Shown one piece after another: positions 13,440 through 19,253 of a stretch of 28,600 nucleotides of DNA. Under the pieces are notes generated by a model that saw nothing but the letters and a program-made list of their open reading frames with translations, made no database searches and had not been told where the DNA came from. A program made the translations under genes and the position numbers. Each line of letters begins with the position of its first letter. Within the stretch, counting starts at the first letter, position 1. Where the stretch lies: positions 1-28,600 of IMG/VR virus record IMGVR_UViG_3300022693_001820. The stretch is one strand, 5' to 3'. This stretch comes from a virus.

Positions 13440-14089
13440 TAGAATAAATCCCTCGCACCTTCAATGGCTTTAGTAGGATTAGCATGAAGATAAATTCCTG
13501 TAGTATCTAATCTGGAATGTCCCATTAACATTTGTATCTCATGTAGTGGTCGCCCACTCCCTGCTAAGAACGAACCAAACCCATGTCTTAAACTATGAAA
13601 GGTTATTTCTTTCTTTAGAGCTTCCCTTCCTATTTTAGTAATTGTATATTGTAAAGTTCTTCTTGGAATTTTAATTGGTAATCTTTTTAATGCTGTTTCA
13701 TTAAATGCTTTAGGGCATGGAACCATTCTATCCTTTCCACCTTTACCTCCAACAATTCTAATTTGATTTGATTGAAGATCTATCTCATCTTTAGTTATTG
13801 GTTTAATTTTCCATTCTCCATTTTCTTTCAACCCAACAATTTCAGAAATTCTCATGCCAGCTTCAAATGCTAAAATGAAAGCAACCAAATAATCTTTGTT
13901 TAATTTTTTAGTTTTACAATATTGGAGAATCCTTTTGTATTCATCAAAGGTTACAAACTTAGGAAGTGCTTTTTTCCTTACAGGAGTTTTAGGTAATTGC
14001 TTTTTCAACTCCTCTATCTGTTGCCTAATTAAATTATCATCAGTATTCACCGATAAATGTGCAGGTTTAATTGGTATATGTTCTCGCAT
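13439..14089 (-). CDS. Tyrosine recombinase/integrase (XerC/D-like)
   Basis: The 216-aa protein contains the full catalytic set: Arg80 in AGMRISEI, a Lys in the GGKGGKDR beta-hairpin (116-119), HSLRHG with His165 and Arg168, His191 in GHSRLDTT, and nucleophile Tyr200. The N-terminal arm is only about 45 residues before the catalytic domain, shorter than the usual SAM-like core-binding domain, similar to compact archaeal Xer-type enzymes. It could integrate the circle into the host chromosome or resolve multimers. The genome is seen here as a circle, so no attachment site can be assigned. Confidence 0.9.
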   Translation of the reverse strand: MREHIPIKPAHLSVNTDDNLIRQQIEELKKQLPKTPVRKKALPKFVTFDEYKRILQYCKTKKLNKDYLVAFILAFEAGMRISEIVGLKENGEWKIKPITKDEIDLQSNQIRIVGGKGGKDRMVPCPKAFNETALKRLPIKIPRRTLQYTITKIGREALKKEITFHSLRHGFGSFLAGSGRPLHEIQMLMGHSRLDTTGIYLHANPTKAIEGARDLF

Positions 14090-14112
14090 TTTATTTAGCT
14101 CTTGTCACTATG

Positions 14113-14165
14113 TACTTATAATATGCAACTATGGTTTATATACCTTTCGGATATTGTGCAATATC
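14113..14165 (-). promoter_or_regulatory. Integrase promoter with upstream palindrome
   Basis: The minus strand shows a strong BRE/TATA combination, CCGAAAGG then TATATAAA (TATA at 14135-14142), predicting a start near 14113 and a leader of about 24 nt before ATG 14089. Directly upstream of the BRE is the inverted repeat GATATTG-TG-CAATATC (14150-14165), well placed for a regulator. It touches the end of the upstream gene at 14165. Confidence 0.6.
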
Positions 14166-14536
14166 TATAGGTTGTATAACTTCTTTACCTTACTAACCAG
14201 CTTTTTATCTGAAACATATTCTAATGTTTTCTCTAGGAGGTGCAGATCAAACTCTTTTTCATTTAGATATTTTATTTCTTGTAATCTATGAAACTTCAAT
14301 GTAGAATCTTTTGTTTTTTCAACATTTCTTTTTGAATCTTCCAATAGTTTTTTCTTTTCTTGTTCAGATATTAACCAAACATATTTTGGTTCTGTTGGTA
14401 TAACAACACTTATAATTTTCCCTGTATGTTTTTTACTAAAGGGTATATGTGCTGAAGTACCAAAGGGAGTTACTTTTCCTTTTTCAACTCTCCCTTCTAT
14501 TTCAAATTCTCGTTCTGTTATCTTTATTTTTGCCAT
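14165..14536 (-). CDS. DUF2080-like small protein with helical extension
   Basis: Residues about 8-48 (FEIEGRVEKGKVTPFGTSAH, then IPFSKKHTGKIISVVIP) resemble the DUF2080/'transposon-encoded' family, AbrB-like swapped-hairpin modules widespread in archaeal mobile elements. The remaining 75 residues are helical and charged, unlike the usual short family members of about 60 aa, and end LVSKVKKLYNL. DNA binding is likely. It lies last in the operon that starts at 15362. Confidence 0.65.
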   Translation of the reverse strand: MAKIKITEREFEIEGRVEKGKVTPFGTSAHIPFSKKHTGKIISVVIPTEPKYVWLISEQEKKKLLEDSKRNVEKTKDSTLKFHRLQEIKYLNEKEFDLHLLEKTLEYVSDKKLVSKVKKLYNL

Positions 14537-14537
14537 T

Positions 14538-14660
14538 TTATTCTTTTAAAGTAACTCCTCCACCATAAGCCATATTATACTCTTGTTGTAAATATCTCGC
14601 TTCGGTTAAATCTTTAGCTGTGTCAATTTCTTCATTTTTCCAAATTAGTTTTATTTCCAT
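14538..14660 (-). CDS. Small protein, 40 aa
   Basis: The frame MEIKLIWKNEEIDTAKDLTE then ARYLQQEYNMAYGGGVTLKE has a beta strand and one helix and is bounded by the stop and start of its neighbours with a 1-nt gap on each side. It lacks a clear ribosome site. The function is unknown. Confidence 0.5.
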   Translation of the reverse strand: MEIKLIWKNEEIDTAKDLTEARYLQQEYNMAYGGGVTLKE

Positions 14661-14661
14661 T

Positions 14662-15129
14662 TTATTTCATTACCTCCAATACTTGATTTAATCTTTTTTC
14701 TTTTTCATCTTCATCAAGTTCTTCCCAATCTTCAGGCATTGTAAGTCCTTTGTTTTCTAAACCAGCTTTCAACATTCTTGCTTTCCAAGAATTTTTATCC
14801 TTTTGGTTATCACAAAAAAGTTCACCCATTTCTGCAACCATTGCAGTTGATTTCATGCCAGACCAATCTGTTTGATCTCCTTCTATAAATTCTTCACAAA
14901 GTTTTTCTTCAGTTTCAGATATAACCTTGTTTTTTAATGCTTTTCTAACAACTTCATACAATACACTTTGAAATGTGTATCTTTCCCAAGTTCTGTTTAG
15001 ATAAACACATTTTCCATCTTGTATTTCTCGTCCATCTTTTAATAGAGTTGCTAGATGTCTAAAACCATTTCGAGTTTTTTCACTTCTACAAACTACTTCT
15101 ATTTCTTTAGTTATTTTAAAAATTCTCAT
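14662..15129 (-). CDS. Hypothetical protein, 155 aa
   Basis: This soluble protein has an N-terminal beta region (MRIFKITKEIEVVCRSEKTR, then GFRHLATLLKDGREI) and a longer acidic helical C-terminus (MPEDWEELDEDEKEKRL). No TM or signal is present. It overlaps the preceding gene by 4 nt. I have the impression of a family seen in archaeal viruses but cannot name it. It is likely part of an early-expressed host-takeover or DNA metabolism operon. Confidence 0.6.
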   Translation of the reverse strand: MRIFKITKEIEVVCRSEKTRNGFRHLATLLKDGREIQDGKCVYLNRTWERYTFQSVLYEVVRKALKNKVISETEEKLCEEFIEGDQTDWSGMKSTAMVAEMGELFCDNQKDKNSWKARMLKAGLENKGLTMPEDWEELDEDEKEKRLNQVLEVMK

Positions 15130-15362
15130 TTTAAAATAACTCCCTTTTTACTTATCGCTTTGTTTTCTATAAGTGCTTCTGCCATTCTGCCAAACCAACC
15201 TTGTAGTTTCCAAACCAATCCTGTTTTTATCAAGTAAGCCCACGCTTCCATTTGTTCTTTTTCAGTTGCGTTTTCCCCTTCACAAAAACCTTCAGCATAA
15301 GCTGTAGCCAAATAGCCATCAAACTTTATACTTTTTCTTTGTTGTGTTATTTTGTTATTCAT
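15126..15362 (-). CDS. Phage-like small protein (AWxYLIxTGLxWxLQGWFGR type)
   Basis: The 78-aa protein contains ATAYAEGFCEGENATEKEQM followed by AWAYLIKTGLVWKLQGWFGR and ALIENKAISKKG. This helical pattern is frequent in small hypothetical proteins of bacteriophages, which suggests gene exchange between bacterial and archaeal viruses. The function is unknown. It begins an operon behind a TATA box of the 15916/19254 type. Confidence 0.65.
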   Translation of the reverse strand: MNNKITQQRKSIKFDGYLATAYAEGFCEGENATEKEQMEAWAYLIKTGLVWKLQGWFGRMAEALIENKAISKKGVILK

Positions 15363-15400
15363 ATATCTAATAGATATATATACTATTTAAATGTATCTAT
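15363..15400 (-). promoter_or_regulatory. Leaderless promoter with degenerate copy of the shared operator
   Basis: The minus strand reads ACATTTAAATAGTATA at the TATA region (octamer at 15384-15391), identical over those 16 nt to the promoters of 15916 and 19254. The second operator arm is only partly matched (AATAG/CTATT around a TATA run). The TATA centre is about 26 nt from ATG 15362, so leaderless initiation is likely. Confidence 0.6.
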
Positions 15401-15430
15401 TTTAAATTATTCTTAAAATTAATAAGATCT

Positions 15431-15916
15431 TTATCTCTTAGATCTTCTTGCCTTCACCAAATTTCTTAACATAATTTTTCGTTGGGTAGGAGATATTTTT
15501 CTTTTTATCCTTTTTTCTTTTCCTGGTTCTATCATATAAAAATCTCCCTCGTTTTCATATCCAACACTAACCTGTTTCCATTTTCTTCCCCAAAATCCAA
15601 CTTTTCTAATTACTTGTGGTTTATGTTTTTTGAAATCTTCTTTTGAAGCATAGGTAGAAACCCTTACAACTTTTTCTCTTACAACTTTTCCACCTGAAAC
15701 AAAACCACCAATATTTTTTGTACTTGTATAACCACCAAATCTATTTGATAAATATCTTCTAACATTTCTAACTCTTTCATCCATTTCCCTTTTAGAAATT
15801 TTCCTTTGTGTCTTTACGCCTGAAGTAGAAGGAACATAAACAGCTTGGTGAATTGGTAAATGTGTAGTTCGTTTTGCTTGTTCTTTTGTTAAATTAACTT
15901 TACCAACTTTAACCAT
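15431..15916 (-). CDS. Basic protein of unknown function behind the shared operator
   Basis: This 161-aa protein has a disordered N-terminus, then RVRNVRRYLSNRFGGYTSTK, GGKVVREKVVRVSTYASKED and GFWGRKWKQVSVGYENEGDF, a compact alpha/beta domain, and a basic tail (KARRSKR). I recognise the pattern (SNRFGGYTSxxxxGGF then V-x-K-W-x-Q-x-S-x-G-Y-E) from hypothetical proteins of DPANN-type genomes and viruses, without known function. It is a single-gene unit with the perfect operator. Strong regulation shared with the late-block promoter suggests a protein whose timing matters. Confidence 0.65.
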   Translation of the reverse strand: MVKVGKVNLTKEQAKRTTHLPIHQAVYVPSTSGVKTQRKISKREMDERVRNVRRYLSNRFGGYTSTKNIGGFVSGGKVVREKVVRVSTYASKEDFKKHKPQVIRKVGFWGRKWKQVSVGYENEGDFYMIEPGKEKRIKRKISPTQRKIMLRNLVKARRSKR

Positions 15917-15950
15917 GTAAAATAGTATACAATGTATACTATTTAAATGT
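15917..15950 (-). promoter_or_regulatory. Leaderless promoter with perfect 25-bp operator
   Basis: The inverted repeat AAATAGTATAC-AAT-GTATACTATTT occupies 15920-15944. Its upstream arm overlaps the TATA box (TTTAAATA on the minus strand, 15940-15947), whose centre is about 27 nt from ATG 15916, so a bound protein would block the start site. The 19254 promoter has the same sequence in the same orientation relative to its gene. Confidence 0.75.
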
Positions 15951-15953
15951 TTG

Positions 15954-16067
15954 TTAAATATTGTTCTGCATAATCTGTAGTGCAGAAGTTATTGTAAAAA
16001 TAGTAATTATAAAACTTATAACTCCTGCAAAGATTCCTGCTTGAATGTCGTCTGGAATTTCTATCAT
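15954..16067 (-). CDS. Small single-TM protein, 37 aa
   Basis: The frame MIEIPDDIQAGIFAGVISFI then ITIFTITSALQIMQNNI is a short acidic lead-in and one TM helix. Its ATG overlaps the previous stop (TAATG). It is the last gene of the membrane/ATPase module. A holin-like, pore or scaffold role is conceivable but unsupported. Confidence 0.5.
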   Translation of the reverse strand: MIEIPDDIQAGIFAGVISFIITIFTITSALQIMQNNI

Positions 16068-16336
16068 TAAATTATATCTCCTACATTTCCTAAATTATAA
16101 TTTGCTTTTAGTTTCCAAACTATTTCACCATTAATTATTTCCTTACCTATAATTAATGCTTCTTGTTTTGGTTCTTCTTTAGGTTGTGCTTTAACTTCCT
16201 CAACAACTTCTTCTGTTTCATTATCCCCATCCCAGTTATGTTCTACTGGTGGTGGCGTTGGAACGTCTGCTACCTCTCCTTGCTTGTTTATCTTCATTAT
16301 CTTTGGAACTTTGACCTTTGGTATAGCGAGTGCCAT
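16067..16336 (-). CDS. Proline- and acid-rich small protein
   Basis: The 89-aa product has a basic start (MALAIPKVKVPKIMKINKQG), a disordered Pro/Glu-rich middle (DVPTPPPVEHNWDGDNETEE, KAQPKEEPKQE) and a short beta tail (GKEIINGEIVWKLKANYNLG). A strong ribosome site (AAGGAGGT) precedes it. It is probably a flexible linker or scaffold-like protein in the virion assembly module. No family is recognised. Confidence 0.6.
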   Translation of the reverse strand: MALAIPKVKVPKIMKINKQGEVADVPTPPPVEHNWDGDNETEEVVEEVKAQPKEEPKQEALIIGKEIINGEIVWKLKANYNLGNVGDII

Positions 16337-16444
16337 CTATTTCTTTACCTCCTTGTATTGATTAAAAGTTTTCGGAGTATGTAAGTTAATTAATAGGGTG
16401 GTTGGTGTGCTTTTCCACTTGAAAACCTTTATTTCACTAGTCAT
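16337..16444 (-). CDS. Small basic protein, 35 aa
   Basis: The frame MTSEIKVFKWKSTPTTLLIN then LHTPKTFNQYKEVKK overlaps the ATPase stop by 8 nt and ends directly before the next ATG. Its last codons carry the ribosome site of the next gene. Compact placement is the main support. The function is unknown. Confidence 0.45.
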   Translation of the reverse strand: MTSEIKVFKWKSTPTTLLINLHTPKTFNQYKEVKK

Positions 16445-17333
16445 TTTTAGTATTATTTGCCTTAAAACCTCTTTTTATGTATCCTTGTTCTCGTGAGTGT
16501 ACTCCTTGCAAACTAATTCCAAGTTTATCTGCAACTTGTTGTAAAGTTAATCCTTGTCCTCTTAATTTGAACACTTCAAATTGCTTATCTGTCATATTAT
16601 TTCGATTAAGTTTGTCCTTCTCTTTTTGTCTTTTATCTTGAATCTTTTGTAAGAAATCTTTATTTAATTCATTAACAAATTTGAGTTTCTTGAATTCGTA
16701 TATCTTTAGCATCTTATCTGATGGTAATCCATAACTAAACTTCTTCATTGGAACAACTCGCCCATTTAATTTTACTCTCATATACTTAGGATATATTTTT
16801 CCACTCTGTTGGTTGAGTTGGTGGAACTTTGGTTTAAGTTTACACACATTTCTATCAAAATCTATTCCACTTGTTGTAAAATGTGCATGGATTAATAACC
16901 TAGCCGACTTATTGAGCATACTAAGTACAGGTAAGTTAAATATCAAACATACATTCATAGATCTAAAACTTTGAAGAACATAAGTAAACATTTTAGAAAC
17001 TTGATTTTGAAAATCTAAATTTCCTAATTGTGTTCCTGCTTCTTCAACAATAAGTATTTCCCCTCGTCTAACTGGGTTCTTCTTATCAGTTAATCTCTCC
17101 ATCACTTCTTCAATAGAAAAACAAGTGTTAGTATCTGTTGGGAACTCCTCGTTAAATTGTTGTTTGTACCACAACTCTGCAATCCTTAAACAAGCATAGC
17201 TCTTTCCACTTCCTGTAGTTCCAGTTATAGCAAGTAAAACATTCTTATTGTTCTTAATTAATCTACTCTGTATATACTTATTGAATACTTCTCCCTCTTT
17301 CAGTTCAGTTTTAGCGTGTATTAATCTTCCCAT
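16437..17333 (-). CDS. Virion assembly/packaging-type P-loop ATPase with C-terminal HTH
   Basis: I place the start at ATG 17333, 1 nt after the upstream stop; a further ATG at 17369 would overlap that gene. The 298-aa protein has Walker A GTTGSGKS (38-45) and Walker B EILIVEEAG (92-100) with two acidic residues, followed by a conserved RSMNVCLIFNLP strand (sensor-like). The fold resembles FtsK/HerA-related or Zot-like ATPases that archaeal spindle-shaped and pleomorphic viruses encode. The C-terminus (about 247-298: KQFEVFKLRGQGLTLQQVAD onward) is a helix-turn-helix like sigma region 4, an unusual addition. It is most likely the genome translocation or morphogenesis motor. Confidence 0.85.
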   Translation of the reverse strand: MGRLIHAKTELKEGEVFNKYIQSRLIKNNKNVLLAITGTTGSGKSYACLRIAELWYKQQFNEEFPTDTNTCFSIEEVMERLTDKKNPVRRGEILIVEEAGTQLGNLDFQNQVSKMFTYVLQSFRSMNVCLIFNLPVLSMLNKSARLLIHAHFTTSGIDFDRNVCKLKPKFHQLNQQSGKIYPKYMRVKLNGRVVPMKKFSYGLPSDKMLKIYEFKKLKFVNELNKDFLQKIQDKRQKEKDKLNRNNMTDKQFEVFKLRGQGLTLQQVADKLGISLQGVHSREQGYIKRGFKANNTKND

Positions 17334-17334
17334 T

Positions 17335-17892
17335 TTAGTTCTCAAAATCTGCAACTTCATAGAAACCAATTCTTTCTGTTAGCTTATTTAGTTCCTCGAA
17401 TATCTTTAAATAAATATCCACTTCTTCGTCAATATAGAATTCATATATTGGTAAGTTCTTATTCAACCTACCTTCCATTATTTGGTGTTTGTTATTGAAA
17501 GCTTCCTTCTTCTCTCTAGGGTTCAAACCCTTCCACCAATTTGATTGTTGTTTAAGATACTCTCCCTTTATTTTATTTAGTTCCTCTAATATCTCTGGAA
17601 AGATTTTCTTAGCATCCTTATCAAAATCACAAGACATTAAAGCTCTACAAAGTTTAACTGTTTGAATGAACTTCTTACGAGTATCTTCCACATAAGAAAC
17701 AACTTCATTTCCTTGTTTGTCTGTTCTAACATTGGTATAACCTGAACGCATCTCTCCGTTACCAGCGTCAATACATTGTCTTATTGAAACCATAACTAAT
17801 ACTTGGTGATTAAAGCTTTCCTTATTTCCATAACCATAGTTTTCTACATCACCTATTTCAAATCCCGAATCATCATTATCATTATCTACCAA
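17335..17892 (-). CDS. Hypothetical helical protein of the ATPase module
   Basis: The 185-aa soluble protein begins with an acidic tail (MVDNDNDDSGFEIGDVENYG) and is helical through most of its length (FIQTVKLCRALMSC, IFPEILEELNKIKGEYLKQQ, NWWKGLNPREKKEAFNN, IYLKIFEELNKLTERIGFYE). It overlaps the upstream gene by 11 nt and the ATPase follows 1 nt later. Such ordering suggests a partner of the ATPase. The name and function are unknown. Confidence 0.6.
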   Translation of the reverse strand: MVDNDNDDSGFEIGDVENYGYGNKESFNHQVLVMVSIRQCIDAGNGEMRSGYTNVRTDKQGNEVVSYVEDTRKKFIQTVKLCRALMSCDFDKDAKKIFPEILEELNKIKGEYLKQQSNWWKGLNPREKKEAFNNKHQIMEGRLNKNLPIYEFYIDEEVDIYLKIFEELNKLTERIGFYEVADFEN

Positions 17893-18478
17893 ACATCTTA
17901 CCTACCCAACTTTTCTTTTGTTCACCACCATAATTCATTCCATCACTCATAGTTAAACTCTTGAAGATCCTTCTACTTTCTGTTCCACCTAATGCACGAG
18001 AGAATACTAGATAACAAACCTTGTAAATCATGTGAGCAACCAAAGTCATTTTAGCACTATCAGGACTTCCTTTGTTATAGTAAACCTTATCTTTGAAGTG
18101 TTCTCCAGGTGGAACAAACCCAAACTTCTCTAGGTTTACTATGAATAATCTAGTTATAGTTTCAATAACACTTTCCATAAGGAAAGATAACCTTTTCTCG
18201 TCAACAAACGCCATAGTTGTATTGTTTGTAAGTATACCATCAAGGTAAGATATTATTGCACCTCTACAAGAATCATTAACTAAAGCTTCCTTACTTTCAT
18301 TTAGAATCCAAGTAGCACTTTCCTTTTCATAATGTTCACCTTTTAATGCATGGCTTAAATTATCTATAATCATCTTGGGATCTATCTGTCCAACAATATT
18401 ACTTATGTCTGCTTCATTGTTTCCATACGAGGGAAACATATTATTCCCTTCAGGCATTAAAGAATTAGGATCTTCCAT
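17882..18478 (-). CDS. Hypothetical helical protein of the ATPase module
   Basis: This 198-aa soluble protein has an N-terminal flexible segment (MEDPNSLMPEGNNMFPSYGN) and helical segments with KMIIDNLSHALKGEHYEKES and SFLMESVIETITRLFIVNLE, ending KKSWVGKMFGR. It begins directly after the membrane protein stop, with no strong ribosome site. No domain is recognised. It is probably a cytoplasmic part of the membrane/ATPase complex. Confidence 0.6.
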   Translation of the reverse strand: MEDPNSLMPEGNNMFPSYGNNEADISNIVGQIDPKMIIDNLSHALKGEHYEKESATWILNESKEALVNDSCRGAIISYLDGILTNNTTMAFVDEKRLSFLMESVIETITRLFIVNLEKFGFVPPGEHFKDKVYYNKGSPDSAKMTLVAHMIYKVCYLVFSRALGGTESRRIFKSLTMSDGMNYGGEQKKSWVGKMFGR

Positions 18479-19162
18479 TTAACCTGGGGTAATGATCGGT
18501 GTAGTTGTAGACCTTAATGTTTGTGCTACATCAGCTAAACCAGTTACCACATCTTTCATACCTATCCAATTTATGTACATGATTATAAATAATATAAATA
18601 CAAATGTCATCATGGTTATTATACTTTGGTATTTATCCCAGATACTTAGGAAGGTAAATCTTCTCTTAGCACTTTCTGCATTATCAAATCCCCAAGCTGT
18701 TGCTTCTTGATTAATAGCTTTAAGATTTAGTATAGTAATCTTATCACCTTCAGGTGTTGTAACCTTCGATAAACTTTCAGGTAAGATTGGTTCGTAATCG
18801 TCTATACCTTTTTGTGCTAACATTAAAGTTCTATTGGGTGAAGAAAGAAAGTCAGAACTTGGTGGAGGTATTTCACAAATAGCTATTCCTTTTCTTTTAA
18901 TTCTAAAGCTGGTAATTCCACCAACCTTTTGTGATTTAAAGTAACCACCCAAACCAGTATTTAATTCTATAACCTTTCCATCAGAACGAGGTGTAACAAT
19001 AATTAGAGGGATATTAAACTTCATACTTTCCCTTTTCTTTAGAGCATAAACACCACCAACAACAACAGCAACACCACCTCCAAGCATCCACATTAAAATA
19101 GTTTGGAAGGTTTGTAATGCACCACCAATTCCACCAGCACCTATTGAATCTAGTAACCCCAT
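18479..19162 (-). CDS. Membrane protein with two TM helices flanking a cytosolic beta domain
   Basis: The ATG at 19162 gives MGLLDSIGAGGIGGALQTFQ and a 227-aa protein; an in-frame ATG at 19213 would add 17 residues. TM1 is TILMWMLGGGVAVVVGGVYA (about residues 20-41), then a soluble domain of about 140 residues with beta strands (FNIPLIIVTPRSDGKVIELN, ITSFRIKRKGIAICEIPPPS), TM2 near residues 180-203 (IITMMTFVFILFIIMYINW) and a Thr/Pro tail. Neither start has a ribosome site. It is probably the membrane anchor of the ATPase module. It diverges from the 19254 gene at the shared operator. Confidence 0.65.
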   Translation of the reverse strand: MGLLDSIGAGGIGGALQTFQTILMWMLGGGVAVVVGGVYALKKRESMKFNIPLIIVTPRSDGKVIELNTGLGGYFKSQKVGGITSFRIKRKGIAICEIPPPSSDFLSSPNRTLMLAQKGIDDYEPILPESLSKVTTPEGDKITILNLKAINQEATAWGFDNAESAKRRFTFLSIWDKYQSIITMMTFVFILFIIMYINWIGMKDVVTGLADVAQTLRSTTTPIITPG

Positions 19163-19213
19163 TTGTTTCGCTATGTAACAAAAGTTGAAATAGCTTTTAA
19201 ACCTTTCTAACAT

Positions 19214-19253
19214 TTAACATACATTTAAATAGTATACATTGTATACTATTTTT
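19214..19253. promoter_or_regulatory. Divergent promoter region with perfect 25-bp operator
   Basis: The inverted repeat AAATAGTATAC-ATT-GTATACTATTT occupies 19227-19251. On the plus strand TTTAAATA (19224-19231) is centred about 27 nt upstream of ATG 19254, a leaderless geometry. The same operator serves 15916. A bound protein could also affect the minus-strand gene that begins at 19162 or 19213. Confidence 0.75.

Noticed and set aside
13439-14536. Insertion sequence or transposon, suggested by the DUF2080-like gene next to a recombinase
   Set aside because: No terminal inverted repeats or target duplications are seen, and the recombinase is XerC/D-like and embedded in operons of the element.
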